Shown one piece after another: positions 7,530 to 17,467 of a stretch of DNA of 64,000 bases (within the stretch, counting starts at the first letter, position 1; each line of letters begins with the position of its first letter). Made by a program: the position numbers and the translations under genes. The DNA is from Haloarchaeobius litoreus. GTDB lineage: Archaea; Halobacteriota; Halobacteria; Halobacteriales; Natrialbaceae. The notes under the pieces were generated by a model. The model saw only the letters and a program-made list of their open reading frames with translations. It was not told the DNA's origin and searched no databases. The stretch is taken from NCBI RefSeq assembly GCF_024495425.1, contig NZ_JANHJR010000002.1, forward strand, positions 310,001 to 374,000, in the 5' to 3' direction.

Positions 7530-10500
7530 GTGACGACGAATCCAGGGGGGAGATGGGGGGTGGTCACGTTCTCGGTGCTGCTGGTTGCGGCGATGCTCGC
7601 GGCCGCGTCCGTCGCCGTCGTCGGCGTCGCTGGCGCATCCGACAGCTCGCCGGCACCGGACTGTAGTACGGTCTCGTGGACGACACAGACCGTCTCTGGG
7701 GAGACGTACTACGAGGTCGACAGCCTGGAGACGCTCCAGTGCATCGAGAGCCAGGGGCTCGACAGCAACTACATCCTGACCGACAGTATCGACGCGAGCG
7801 AGACCGCGACCTGGAACGGCGGGAGCGGGTTCGACCCGATCGGCGACGAGAACAACGAGTTCACCGGGACCTTCGACGGCAACGATCACACGATCTCGGG
7901 ACTGACCATCGACCGGGGTGGGACGTACTCCGTTGGCCTGTTCAGTGAGGTTGCGTCGGGCGGAACGATCACGGCGGTTGGTCTCGAAGGTGGGTCCGTC
8001 ACCGGCGCGAGAAGGACCGGACAGCTCGCCGGGTTCAACGATGGGACGGTCGAGGACTCCCACGCGACTGGCGAAGTCTCCGGGACCGAGCGGGTCGGCG
8101 GCCTGGTGGGCCGAAGCGATGGGACGATTCGTCGCTCCTACGCGAGCGGGGAACCCACTCGTGGTACCGATTGGATCGGCGGACTGGTCGGTTTCAATCG
8201 GGGGACGGTCGATCGCTCCTTCGCTGCACGCGCCGTCGTCGGAGAGGGGGGCGGTTTCGATGGCGCTTCTGCCGGCGGGCTCGTCGGGGCCTCCACGGGA
8301 ACGATAGCGGATTCCTACGCCACTGGCACGGTAACTGCAAGCTGGTTCGTCGGTGGACTGCTCGGGTCGTACCAGGCGGACGACGGGGGGACGACGCGGC
8401 GGTCCTACGCCACTGGAGCCCTCAGTATCGACGACGAGACCCAGGGGATCGGTGGCCTCGTCGGTGGTTCCGCTGTTAGTGATACCACCGTGGAAAACGC
8501 CTACTGGGACGTGGGAACGACGAACGAGGCGAGCGTCAGTGGGCAGTCGATCGGGACGGTGACCGGCGTCAGCGGCTTCGGGTCGACGGCCGACACCGCG
8601 CCCGCCCCCGAGATGCAGGGGGCGAGTGCGGAGACGAACATGCCCGCCCTCGACTTCACGAGCACGTGGGAGACGGTCGAGAGCGAGGACCCGGACGCGG
8701 CGATGGACGGCTATCCGATACTACAGGGACTCGACCGGACCGCACAGCTGCGAGCGCAGGGCAACACGCCGGACACTGCACCGACGGCGACGGACTGCGC
8801 CGACCTCTCCTGGACGACACGGGAGATCACGGGCGCGACGTACTACGAGGTCGACAGCCTGTACAAACTCCAGTGTATCGAGCAGCAGGGACTGGGGAAC
8901 GACTACGTGCTGACCGGAGACATCGACGCGGGTCCGACGGCCGGGTGGAACGGCGGCAGCGGGTTCGAGCCGCTCGGTGACTCCGATACCGGATTCACGG
9001 GCACCTTCGACGGCGACGGCTACACGATCTCGGGACTGACCATCGACCGACCGGGGACGGAGGACGTCGGTCTGTTCGGTTACGTCGGTTCGGCGGGGAC
9101 GATAGCGAACGTCACGCTTGAGGGCAACGTCACCGGACAGCTCCGGGTTGGACAGCTAGTCGGTCTTAATGATGGGACGATCGAAGCTTCCGCTGCCACA
9201 GGTCTCACCAACGGGTACAGGAACGTTGGCGGACTGGTCGGCCGTAGCGATGGGGCGATTCGTCGCTCCGCCGCCACTGGGCAACGTACTAGTGAAACTA
9301 AGGCCGCTGGGGGGCTGGTCGGCCAAAGCTTCGGGACGATCGACCGTTCCTACGCCACTGGAGACGTCGACGCAGACACGCTTGCTGGCGGGCTGGTCGG
9401 CCACAACGAGGGGACGATAGCGGATTCCTACGCCACCGGAACGGTCACCGCAGGGTACACTGCCGGTGGGCTGGTCGGGAAGAACACCGGTGCGGATCCT
9501 AGTGGTATTGGTCTCGGGACAGTCAGGCGCTCCTACGCCACCGGGACCGTCACTGCCACTGAAGGCGACGCGGAGGCCGGTGGGTTGGCTGGTCGCAACG
9601 AGCGACCGGACGGCGACGGCACTATCGAGAACTCCTACTGGGACGTGGGAACGACGGGTCAGGAATGCGCGGGCGGAGACGGTGGTATCCTAACCGACAA
9701 CGCTGGTTTCGGTTCGGTGGGCGATAGCACCCCGGCGGCGAACGCCACGGGCGACGCCGTCTACGACACCATGCCCGCGCTGGATTTCGACGCGACGTGG
9801 ACCGTCACCAGCGACTATCCCCGCCTCCAGTGGGAGGGCGTCGACACACTCGTCGTCGAGTCGCTCGGTGCCACGGACCCAGCTGTCGGTGAGAACGGGA
9901 CCGGGAGCATCACGGTGACGGCGACGGACAGCGAGGGGGGTCCCGTCGAGGGCGCGACCATCGAGGTGACGAACGCCGACGGTCTCCCGGGACTCTCCGG
10001 CGAGGCGGTCACCGACGCGAACGGGCAGGCGACGTTCCCGTTCACCGCGGGGATGCCGGACGACCACGCCCCGGAGTTCGCCTGGAAGTACGACGACGAA
10101 GTCGGCGAGACCGTCGCGACGCCGTCGTCCGTCACCGTCCTCGACGCGCCGGACGTCGACTCTATCACGCGGACCAGTGCGAGTCCGACCAGCGCCGACG
10201 GCGTCGACTTCGACGTGACGTTCTCCGAGAGCGTCGTCGGTGTCACGGCGGACGACTTCGTCGCGACGCAGGCGGGCGGTGACGTGTCCGGGACCGTCTC
10301 GGCCGTAACTGGGTCCGGGAGCACGTACACCGTCACCGTCGACTCCATCACCGGCGACGGCGACCTCCGTCTCGACGTGACCGACGACGACAGCATCACG
10401 AGCGACGGGACCGGCGTCGAACTGGGCGGTGCGGGGACGACCGGGGCGGGCGACGGTGGGTTCACCGGTGGCGAGACGGTCGTCATCGACAACACGGCCC

Positions 10501-12068
10501 CGACCGCGGACGCTGGTTCCGACCGGGCCGTCGACGAGGGAACGACGGTGACGTTCGATGCCTCGAACTCCTCGGACGACGACGCGATCGCGTCCTTCGA
10601 GTGGGCCTTCGGCGACGGCTCGGCGAACGCGACCGGCGCGACGCCGACGCACACGTACGACGACGCCGGCGACTACACGGTCACCCTGGCCGTCACCGAC
10701 GCGAGCGGCAACACTGCCACCGAGACGGTGACCGTGGCGGTCCAGCGGGACGACGACGACGGCGCTGCCCCGGACAACTGGAACGCCATCCCGACCGCGA
10801 ACGCCGACTCGTACAGCCTGTCGGCGGGAGCACGCCTCGACGTGGCGACCGGGGATGGACTGCTGGCGAACGACAGCGACCTCGACGGCGCGGTGAGCGA
10901 CCTCACCGTCTCGGTCGTGGACGGCCCGACCGACGGCTCGCTCGACCTCGGCTCCGATGGGTCGTTCACGTACACGCCCGACGACGGCTTCACCGGCACG
11001 GACTCGTTCACCTACGCAGTGTCCGACCTGGCGGGCGCGACCGACAGTGCGACGGTCACACTCGTCGTCGACGATGGAGTCGAACGGACCGTGTTCGAGG
11101 ACCCGGAGACGATCCGCCGGCTCCTCGAACTGCCGGCGAACACGACCCCGACGTACGCGGAACGAGTAGCGGTGTCGGCGGAGCAGTCGGGCTCCCCGTC
11201 CGTCACCTTCACGTCGAACTCGACCGTCTCCTCGGTTCGGTTCGGGGCAGACACCGAGGCGGGCGGCAACCTCACCGTGACGGTGTTCGCCACGAACGCC
11301 TCGCTCCCCGACGGCGTCCCCGGACGGGTGCTCGTGCCGCTCCGGCTCACCGGCTCGCAGGCGGTCGAGAACGCGTCCGCGACCGTCCGGATGCGAGTCC
11401 CACGGGCCGAGCTCCGGGCGGCCGGTGCGAACGCATCCGCAGTCCGGGTCGCACACCACGCCGGGGGCGTGTGGGAGCTGCTGGACGCGACCGTCGTCGA
11501 CGAGACCGACGATTCGGTGACCGTCGAGGTCACGACGACCGGCTTCTCGCCGTTCGCGGTGACCGCGGTCGGGACCCCCGAGGCGACGTTCTCGGCGCTC
11601 CCGGTCGCGGTGACGGCCGGCGACGAACTCGCGCTCGATGCGAGCGAGTCGTCGACGCCGTACGGGCACCTCACGAGCTACGAGTGGTCGGTCGCTGGAC
11701 GGGAACGGTCCGGCGAGACCACGACGGTCACGCTCGACGAGCCGGGCGAGTACACGGTCGCGCTGACGGTGACGAACGACGCCGGTCGCACGGCCACCGC
11801 GACGGAGGCGGTGACCGTCGAGGAGTCAGCACCCTCGACGGAGACGCCGACCGCTACTGGCACGCCGACCGCGGGTGGGATGCCGACCGAGACAGCTGGC
11901 GGGACGCCCTCCTCGACAAGTTCGTCGGAGGACGGTGGGACACCGGTCGAGACGACTACCGATGCGGCCGAAACCACACCGAACGGGTCGGGCGGGCTCG
12001 GCCTCGGCCCCGCCGGCTCCATCGTGGCGATACTGGCGCTCTCGGTCCTCGCGGCACGGCGTCGCTGA
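7530..12068 (+). CDS. Large secreted adhesin with GLUG repeats, PKD domains and C-terminal anchor
   Basis: A 1512-aa cell-surface protein. It has a Sec signal (hydrophobic VVTFSVLLVAAMLAAASVAVVG, about 12-33). Two duplicated blocks follow (about 42-400 and 422-770), each opening with a DC...SW or DCADLSW / YYEVDSL...LQCI module and continuing with GLUG-type repeats (GGLVG...GTI..SYATG). An Ig-like region leads to a PKD domain (about 990-1072, DAGSDRAVDEGTTVTFDAS and HTYDDAGDYTVTL). Then come a cadherin/Big_9-like module (about 1088-1180), a PGF-pre-PGF-like segment ending GFSPFAVTAV, a second PKD-like domain and a Thr/Pro-rich stalk. The last helix with Arg residues (SIVAILALSVLAARRR) resembles a degenerate PGF-CTERM archaeosortase tail. 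A role in adhesion or biofilm is inferred from family. Confidence 0.85.
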   Translation: MTTNPGGRWGVVTFSVLLVAAMLAAASVAVVGVAGASDSSPAPDCSTVSWTTQTVSGETYYEVDSLETLQCIESQGLDSNYILTDSIDASETATWNGGSGFDPIGDENNEFTGTFDGNDHTISGLTIDRGGTYSVGLFSEVASGGTITAVGLEGGSVTGARRTGQLAGFNDGTVEDSHATGEVSGTERVGGLVGRSDGTIRRSYASGEPTRGTDWIGGLVGFNRGTVDRSFAARAVVGEGGGFDGASAGGLVGASTGTIADSYATGTVTASWFVGGLLGSYQADDGGTTRRSYATGALSIDDETQGIGGLVGGSAVSDTTVENAYWDVGTTNEASVSGQSIGTVTGVSGFGSTADTAPAPEMQGASAETNMPALDFTSTWETVESEDPDAAMDGYPILQGLDRTAQLRAQGNTPDTAPTATDCADLSWTTREITGATYYEVDSLYKLQCIEQQGLGNDYVLTGDIDAGPTAGWNGGSGFEPLGDSDTGFTGTFDGDGYTISGLTIDRPGTEDVGLFGYVGSAGTIANVTLEGNVTGQLRVGQLVGLNDGTIEASAATGLTNGYRNVGGLVGRSDGAIRRSAATGQRTSETKAAGGLVGQSFGTIDRSYATGDVDADTLAGGLVGHNEGTIADSYATGTVTAGYTAGGLVGKNTGADPSGIGLGTVRRSYATGTVTATEGDAEAGGLAGRNERPDGDGTIENSYWDVGTTGQECAGGDGGILTDNAGFGSVGDSTPAANATGDAVYDTMPALDFDATWTVTSDYPRLQWEGVDTLVVESLGATDPAVGENGTGSITVTATDSEGGPVEGATIEVTNADGLPGLSGEAVTDANGQATFPFTAGMPDDHAPEFAWKYDDEVGETVATPSSVTVLDAPDVDSITRTSASPTSADGVDFDVTFSESVVGVTADDFVATQAGGDVSGTVSAVTGSGSTYTVTVDSITGDGDLRLDVTDDDSITSDGTGVELGGAGTTGAGDGGFTGGETVVIDNTAPTADAGSDRAVDEGTTVTFDASNSSDDDAIASFEWAFGDGSANATGATPTHTYDDAGDYTVTLAVTDASGNTATETVTVAVQRDDDDGAAPDNWNAIPTANADSYSLSAGARLDVATGDGLLANDSDLDGAVSDLTVSVVDGPTDGSLDLGSDGSFTYTPDDGFTGTDSFTYAVSDLAGATDSATVTLVVDDGVERTVFEDPETIRRLLELPANTTPTYAERVAVSAEQSGSPSVTFTSNSTVSSVRFGADTEAGGNLTVTVFATNASLPDGVPGRVLVPLRLTGSQAVENASATVRMRVPRAELRAAGANASAVRVAHHAGGVWELLDATVVDETDDSVTVEVTTTGFSPFAVTAVGTPEATFSALPVAVTAGDELALDASESSTPYGHLTSYEWSVAGRERSGETTTVTLDEPGEYTVALTVTNDAGRTATATEAVTVEESAPSTETPTATGTPTAGGMPTETAGGTPSSTSSSEDGGTPVETTTDAAETTPNGSGGLGLGPAGSIVAILALSVLAARRR

Positions 12069-12096
12069 CCGGACCGAAATCCCGGTTCGGGCTGGC

Positions 12097-13017
12097 TCAC
12101 ACGCCGACGGCTCCGGGCCCCAACGTCACGAGCGCAGCGCCGATCACTACCAGCACGGCCCCCAGCACGACGCCGCGAGTCACGCGTTCCAGATCTCTGA
12201 GGAGGAAGTACGCGAAGACGGTCGTAAAGAGCGGTGCCGTCGACGCCAGCGACTCGACGATGGCGACGCGGCCGGCCGGCAGCGCGAGCGCGCCGAACAG
12301 CGAGAGAAGCGCAATAGCGGTCAAACACCCACTCACAGCGAAGTAGCCGTAGGAGCTGCGGTCGGCCGAGCGGAAGCCCTCGGTTCCCCTGACCGACGCG
12401 TAGGCGAGGAAGACGAGGAGTGCGCCGGCCTCGTTGAGTGCGACGGCCTGGAGCACGGTCGCGCCGCCGTCCTCCAGCCCGAACCGTCGGAGGACGTTCC
12501 CGAAGGCGAACAGCGCGCCCGAGCCGAGGGGGAACACGAGGTCGCGGGGCTCCCAGCCGGCGAGGTCGCCGCCCTTCGCGAGGCTGAGGACGACGAGGCC
12601 GACGACGAGCACGACGATGCCGACCGCGGTGGTGGCCGTGACCGGCTCGCCGAGGAGGCCGAGGGCGAACGCGGCCCCGAACAGGGGGCGGGCGCTCACG
12701 ACCGCGCTGTTGATGCTCGCGCCGACGCGGTCGACGCCGACGAAGATGGCGAGCCGGCCGAGTGCGGTGCCGGTCGCGCCGGCGAAGAGGAACAGTCCGG
12801 CGATGGCGGGGTCCAATCCCGCGAGGAGGTCGGGGCCGCGGAGTGCGAGCAGCGCGAGGAGGAACAGCGAGAGGTCGACGACGACCACGGTGAGCGCCGC
12901 CTGCAGCGCGGTGCCGTCGGCGGACATCCCGCGCTTGTCGAGGACGGGGGTGAACCCCCAGATGACGGCCGGGAGGAGCGCCAGGAGGTACACCGTGACG
13001 TCGGCGTCGACGACCAT
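12097..13017 (-). CDS. EamA/DMT-superfamily permease
   Basis: A 306-aa, almost wholly hydrophobic protein with ten predicted TM helices in two five-helix halves, the standard EamA architecture and length. Marks are PAVIWGFTPVLDKRGM in helix 1 and LFAGATGTALGRLAIFVGVDRVGASINS, with the counterpart ALPAGRVAIVESLASTAPLFTTVFAYFLLRD in the second half. Such transporters export or import metabolites; the substrate cannot be read. It ends 28 bp from the end of the convergent adhesin gene and is divergent from the HAD gene, so it is likely monocistronic. Confidence 0.85.
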   Translation of the reverse strand: MVVDADVTVYLLALLPAVIWGFTPVLDKRGMSADGTALQAALTVVVVDLSLFLLALLALRGPDLLAGLDPAIAGLFLFAGATGTALGRLAIFVGVDRVGASINSAVVSARPLFGAAFALGLLGEPVTATTAVGIVVLVVGLVVLSLAKGGDLAGWEPRDLVFPLGSGALFAFGNVLRRFGLEDGGATVLQAVALNEAGALLVFLAYASVRGTEGFRSADRSSYGYFAVSGCLTAIALLSLFGALALPAGRVAIVESLASTAPLFTTVFAYFLLRDLERVTRGVVLGAVLVVIGAALVTLGPGAVGV

Positions 13018-13136
13018 ACTCGGCGTGCGGCCGGGGGCGGGAAGAAGGTACGTCTTGCGGCGATGACGGCGAGGTGGTGTCGTGTGGGACGGCCCGCCGT
13101 CGAAAGGCTGAACAGCCCGCTGGTCGTCCCTTCGAC

Positions 13137-13817
13137 ATGGAGACCGGCCCCGCCGCAGTCACCCTCGACCTGGACGACACGCTCTGTCGGTACGACCGCT
13201 CGACCGCGGACCTGCTCGCACTCGCCTTCGACCGGGCCGACGTCGAGCCCTTCTTCACCGCCGCCGAGTTCGCGGCGACGATTCCGACCGTCACCGGCGA
13301 GAGTCCGCTCGACCTGCGTCGGAAGTGCTTTCGAGCCATCGCCGCGGAGCAGGGGCAGCCGGAGCGCGTCGCCGACCGGGTCGCCGAGGCGTACCCGGAG
13401 CGTGACCCGACCGCGGTCTCGTTCCTGCCCGGCGCTCGCGAGGCGCTCGACTCGCTCGCCGACCACCATCGGCTCGCGCTCGTCTCCAACGGCGAGCCGT
13501 CCCACCAGCGAGCCAAGCTCGAGACGCTCGCTATCAGCGGTGCGTTCGAGACGACGGTGTTCGGGACGCCCGAGACCGGCGTCAAACCCGACCCGGAACC
13601 GTTCTACCGTGTGTTGGACGCGCTGGGCGTGCAGTCGGAGCGAGCAGTTCACGTCGGGAACTCGCTCGCCTCCGACGTCGTGGGCGCCCAGGCCGCGGGG
13701 ATAGCCGCGGTGTGGCTCCGTGAGGACGGTTCGGCTGACGACGAGACGGTACCGGAGTACGTCGTCGACGACCTCGCCGAACTGCACGGGCGGCCGTTCC
13801 CGTGGGAGCAGGGGTGA
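13137..13817 (+). CDS. HAD-superfamily phosphatase
   Basis: ATG 13137 places motif I (LDLDDTLCRYD) near the N-terminus as usual, so the longer frame from 13074 is rejected. Motif II is LVSNGEP, motif III the lysine in TGVKPDP, and motif IV HVGNSLASDVVGAQAAG. An alpha-helical C1-type cap (about residues 20-95) suggests a small-molecule phosphatase or haloacid-dehalogenase-like enzyme acting in the cytoplasm. At 226 aa it is normal length. It stands alone between divergent and convergent neighbours, so the substrate is open. Confidence 0.85.
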   Translation: METGPAAVTLDLDDTLCRYDRSTADLLALAFDRADVEPFFTAAEFAATIPTVTGESPLDLRRKCFRAIAAEQGQPERVADRVAEAYPERDPTAVSFLPGAREALDSLADHHRLALVSNGEPSHQRAKLETLAISGAFETTVFGTPETGVKPDPEPFYRVLDALGVQSERAVHVGNSLASDVVGAQAAGIAAVWLREDGSADDETVPEYVVDDLAELHGRPFPWEQG

Positions 13818-13846
13818 CGCCAGGACATCCCGTCGAGCCGACGCCG

Positions 13847-15289
13847 TCAGTGGTGGTCGTGCCCGTGGTCGTGGCCCGCCTGCGAGAACTGCCCGGAGAA
13901 GGCCCGCTGGACGACCTCCGGCAGCGCCGGGTGGATGTGGACGGCGTTCCGGATGTCGGCCACCGTACCGCTCCCGGCCGTCATCGCGACGACGACCTCC
14001 TGGACGAGCGTGGCGGCCTCGGGGCCGATGACGTGACAGCCCAGTATCTCGCCGTCGAGGTCGACGATGACCTTCACGAACCCCTCGGCGTGCATCGCGT
14101 CGCCGCGGGCGGTGTTCTCGTATCGATACGTGTTCGTCGCGTACTCCTGGCCCTCGGCCCGCAGGTCCTGCTCCAGTGCGCCGACGCCGGCCACCTCGGG
14201 CGAGGCGAAGACGGCGAACGGTATCGCGGTGTAGTCGACCGGTTCGAGCTCGCCGCCGAAGACGTTCCGTGCGACGGTGCGGGCCTCGTGGTTCGCGCTG
14301 TGTTTCAGGAGGTACTCGCCGACGATGTCGCCGAGCGCCCAGACGCCCTCGGCGGTCGTCCGCAGGTACTCGTCGGTCTCGACGAAGCCGGCGTCGTCGA
14401 CCGCGACGCCCGTCGCGTCGACGTGCAGGATGTCGGTGTTCGGGACGCGCCCCGCCGCGACCAGCAGCTCGTCGCCGGTGACCCGGACCGGCTCCGCCTC
14501 TTCGTCGACGCCGCCGTCCGGGCCGTACTCGTACGGGCGTGCCTCGAGGGTCAGCTGGCCGTCGTCGTCCTCGGACACCGCCGTCGCCGCGTGCCCGGTG
14601 TGGACGGTGAAGCGGTCCGCGTACCGCTCGGTGAACGCTTCTGCGACTGCCTCGTCGGCCTCGGGCAGGAGGTTCGGTCGCCTCCCGACGATGGTAACCT
14701 CGCTCCCGAACGTCCCGAAGAAGTGCCCGAGCTCCGCGGCGATGTAGCCGCCGCCGACGATGACCAGGTGGTCGGGCGGCGTCTCCAGCTGCAGCGCCTC
14801 GGTGCTCGTCAGGTAGTCGACGGCGTCGATACCGTCGACGTCGGGGATTCCAGGGCGCGTCCCCGCCGCGACCAGGACGGTGTCGGCACGGAGTGTCGTG
14901 CCCTCGTCGTCCCCGTCGACGATCTCGACCGTGCGGTCGTCGACGAACCGTCCGGTTCCCCGGACGAGCTCGTGCTGTGGCGAGGACTCCAGCCCGCGTC
15001 GGATGGAGTCGGCGTCCTCGGCGACGTCCGCGTTCACCTCGCGGACGATCTTCGCGAAGTCCACGCCGTCGACGGAGGCATCGATGTCGAACTCGCCGGC
15101 CCGCTCGACGGTCTCCATCACGTCGGCGTGGTACAGCAGTTGCTTCGAGGGGATGCAGCCGCGGTTCAGACAGGTGCCACCGAGCGGCCCCTTCTCGACG
15201 ACCGCGACCGACTGCCCCTGGTTCGCTGCCACGTTCGCCACGTCGAGCCCGGAGCCGGACCCGACGACGAGAAAGTCGAACTCCTCCAT
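13847..15289 (-). CDS. Flavin disulfide reductase, mycothione-reductase-like
   Basis: A 480-aa pyridine-nucleotide disulfide oxidoreductase. It has an FAD-binding GSGSGLDVA, the redox disulfide in GGTCLNRGCIPSK, an NAD(P)-binding GGGYIAAELGHFF, a second FAD motif GVWALGDI, and the interface/acid-base His in HPALPEVV. Compared with dihydrolipoyl dehydrogenases, several segments (GSGSG at the N-terminus, YLLKHSANHEAR, IHPALPEVV) match actinobacterial mycothione reductase better. No 2-oxoacid dehydrogenase genes are nearby. Haloarchaea use gamma-glutamylcysteine, and a related enzyme (bis-gamma-glutamylcystine reductase) is known in Halobacterium, so low-molecular-weight thiol reduction is plausible. 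The C-terminus has an unusual metal-binding-like HDHGHDHH tail. Confidence 0.85.
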   Translation of the reverse strand: MEEFDFLVVGSGSGLDVANVAANQGQSVAVVEKGPLGGTCLNRGCIPSKQLLYHADVMETVERAGEFDIDASVDGVDFAKIVREVNADVAEDADSIRRGLESSPQHELVRGTGRFVDDRTVEIVDGDDEGTTLRADTVLVAAGTRPGIPDVDGIDAVDYLTSTEALQLETPPDHLVIVGGGYIAAELGHFFGTFGSEVTIVGRRPNLLPEADEAVAEAFTERYADRFTVHTGHAATAVSEDDDGQLTLEARPYEYGPDGGVDEEAEPVRVTGDELLVAAGRVPNTDILHVDATGVAVDDAGFVETDEYLRTTAEGVWALGDIVGEYLLKHSANHEARTVARNVFGGELEPVDYTAIPFAVFASPEVAGVGALEQDLRAEGQEYATNTYRYENTARGDAMHAEGFVKVIVDLDGEILGCHVIGPEAATLVQEVVVAMTAGSGTVADIRNAVHIHPALPEVVQRAFSGQFSQAGHDHGHDHH

Positions 15290-15488
15290 GTGTCGTCCTT
15301 CGGTGCGCCGCTCCTTGAATGGCCAAGCTACCTGCAGGTGACCGGGGAGTCGGGTTCGTCGACGCGGCGGTCTGTGCCGTCAGGCCACCTACAGATCTGG
15401 TCGTAGGACGCGTGTCATCTCTGCTCGAACACGTGGTCGTCGCTCGCCCGCAGAAACTCGTTTCACGCTGCTCGAAGAACGAGACAGT

Positions 15489-15593
15489 ATGCAGGTCGTC
15501 TTCCCTGCGACCGGCGGCCGGGTCGAACCGCACGCGGAACCGGCGGCGTGTCCCCTCGCACACGACGAGACCGACGTGGGGGCCGGACGATGA
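15489..15593 (+). CDS. Possible 34-aa leader ORF overlapping the TPP-enzyme start
   Basis: ATG 15489 opens a 34-codon frame (begins MQVVFPATGGRVEP, ends DETDVGAGR). Its TGA stop overlaps the next gene's ATG as ATGA (15590-15593), a common sign of translational coupling in this genome. It has no recognisable domain. It could be a genuine short protein, a leader peptide or chance. Confidence 0.3.
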   Translation: MQVVFPATGGRVEPHAEPAACPLAHDETDVGAGR

Positions 15594-17167
15594 AGGCCTC
15601 GGACCTGCTCGTCGAGTGCCTCGAAGCCGAGGGTGTCGAGTACGTCTTCGGGCTCCCCGGCGAGGAGCTGGAGGACCTGCTGTTCTCGCTCCGGGAGTCG
15701 GACGTGGCGTTCATCCCGGTGCGCCACGAGCAGGGCGCGGCGTTCATGGCCGACGTCCACGGCCGGCTGACTGGCGAGGCCGGGGTCTGTCTCTCGACGC
15801 TTGGGCCGGGCGCGACGAACCTCATCACGGGCGTCGCCGACGCCCACCTGGACAAGTCGCCGCTGGTCGCCATCACGGGCCAGGGCGGGCTCGAGCGCCT
15901 CCACCAGGAGAGCCACCAGGCACTCGACATCGTCCACATGTTCGAGCCCGTCGTGAAGTGGAACACGCAGATCCCCGACGCGGAGATCGTCCCGGAGTCG
16001 GTCCGCAAGGCGTTCAAGCTCGCGGAGTACGAGAAGCCCGGTGCGACCCACATCGAGTTCCCGGAGGACGTCGCGGGCGAGTCCATCGACGCCGAGCCGC
16101 TCCCCGCCCGCCCTCGCGTCCGCAGGGCCGACCCCGACGAGGCGTCGCTCGAACGGGCCGTCGGGCTCCTCGACGAGGCCGCCGACCCACTCGTACTGGC
16201 CGGGAACGGCACCGTCCGGACCGCGACGGCCACCCGCCTGCACGAGCTGGTCGACCACGCCGGGTTCCCCGTCGTCGCGACGTACATGGGGAAGGGCGCG
16301 GTCTCGGACCGACTCGACGCCTCGCTGATGACGCTCGACTCGGGGCCGGAGGGGGAGGCCTCGATGGCCATCGAGCGGGCCGACTGCGTGCTCGCGGTCG
16401 GCTACGACATCGCCGAACACGACCCGCAGTCGTGGAACCCCGACCTCGACAAGCGGATCGTCCACGTCGACCACGAACCCGCCGAGGTGTACCAGCACTA
16501 CAACCCGGACGTCGAGATCGTCGCCGACATCTCGACCGTGCTCCGCGAACTGCGCCGACGGCTCGAGCCGTCGACCGTCCCCTCGTGGTGTCGTGACCTC
16601 CGCGAGCGCATCGTCGCGGACGTGCAACGGGAACCCGCGGCCGACGAACCGTTCTCCGTCGAGCGGACACTCCCCCTGCTCCGTGCGGCGATGGCCGACG
16701 AGGACGTGCTCATCTCGGACGTCGGGAGCCACAAGATGGCCATCGCGCAGTCGTTCCCGACGTACGAGCCGAACACCTGCATCATCTCGAACGGGCTGGC
16801 GAGCATGGGCATCGCCGTCCCGGGCGGGGTCGCAGCCGACCTCGCGGTCGACTCGAACGTCGTCGTCGCCACGGGCGACGGCGGGTTCCTGATGAACGCC
16901 GCCGAGATCGAGACGGCGACCCGGCTCGACCTCGGGTTCACCATCGTCGTGTTCACCGACGACGACTACGGCCTCATCTCCGAGAAGCAGGTCGCCCACA
17001 CCGGCGAGCACTTCGGCACCGAGCTGACGAACCCCGACTTCGTCGAGTTCGCCGAGAGCTTCGGTATCGCGGGCTACCGGCCCGAGACGTGGGCCGAGGT
17101 CGAGGAGGTGCTCAGGGAGGCCGTCCCCGCGGACGAGCTGTCGCTGGTCGAGATTCCGCTCCCGTAG
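15590..17167 (+). CDS. Acetolactate-synthase-like ThDP enzyme
   Basis: The ATG at 15590 (MKASDLLVECLEAEGV) matches the family's usual start, so the 14-residue longer frame is rejected. The 525-aa protein has the N-terminal Pyr domain with the cofactor-activating Glu in VRHEQGAAFMAD, and GPGATNLITG. A central domain follows, then a C-terminal PP domain with the ThDP/Mg motif starting GDGGFLMNAAE and ending about 27 residues on at TDDDYGLI. It most resembles stand-alone acetolactate synthase (ilvB/alsS-type) proteins. There is no small regulatory subunit (ilvN) beside it, so a catabolic or other 2-oxoacid carboligase/decarboxylase role is as likely as branched-chain synthesis. Confidence 0.8.
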   Translation: MKASDLLVECLEAEGVEYVFGLPGEELEDLLFSLRESDVAFIPVRHEQGAAFMADVHGRLTGEAGVCLSTLGPGATNLITGVADAHLDKSPLVAITGQGGLERLHQESHQALDIVHMFEPVVKWNTQIPDAEIVPESVRKAFKLAEYEKPGATHIEFPEDVAGESIDAEPLPARPRVRRADPDEASLERAVGLLDEAADPLVLAGNGTVRTATATRLHELVDHAGFPVVATYMGKGAVSDRLDASLMTLDSGPEGEASMAIERADCVLAVGYDIAEHDPQSWNPDLDKRIVHVDHEPAEVYQHYNPDVEIVADISTVLRELRRRLEPSTVPSWCRDLRERIVADVQREPAADEPFSVERTLPLLRAAMADEDVLISDVGSHKMAIAQSFPTYEPNTCIISNGLASMGIAVPGGVAADLAVDSNVVVATGDGGFLMNAAEIETATRLDLGFTIVVFTDDDYGLISEKQVAHTGEHFGTELTNPDFVEFAESFGIAGYRPETWAEVEEVLREAVPADELSLVEIPLP

Positions 17168-17467
17168 CTGGCCGACGGGTAGGAAACCCACCTGTCTCCG
17201 GAACCACCGAAGCCCGGACTGCCAGTGGAAACGAGCAGAGCCTGAGTAGGCCAAGAACGAGGGTGGCCAGGCGGTTTATTACCGAACTCGGGAAGATGCA
17301 GACGAACGCCGAGTTGGACGACACCTCGCCCACGGACGTGTGGCCGCTTCTCTCGTGACCGGCTGCGAAGGCTGACGACGAACGAAGGGTCTCAGCCGAC
17401 CAGCAAGATTTTCTCACATATCTGCACGGTCAGAAGATATATTGATACACACCACGTACAGTCGTGC
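17168..17467. other. Intergenic region with promoter of the TA-like pair
   Basis: No gene is supported here; a 20-codon ATG frame at 17296-17358 has no supporting feature. A TATA box (gatatatt, 17436-17443) lies 25-32 nt before the ATG at 17468, indicating a leaderless transcript for the downstream two-gene operon. Confidence 0.55.

Noticed and set aside
9690-11669. 659-aa minus-strand frame opposite the adhesin gene
   Set aside because: Composition is Arg-rich shadow coding produced by high-GC third positions; the opposite strand has clear GLUG/PKD domains.
12696-15563. 955-aa minus-strand frame across the HAD and flavoenzyme genes
   Set aside because: It reads as shadow frame; real genes with full motifs occupy the same bases.
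15590-17167. Canonical branched-chain biosynthetic acetolactate synthase (ilvB)
   Set aside because: No ilvN/ilvC neighbours and no regulatory subunit; only the broader ThDP-enzyme call is supported.
17296-17358. 20-codon ORF after the TPP enzyme
   Set aside because: No SD, promoter, homology or coupling.
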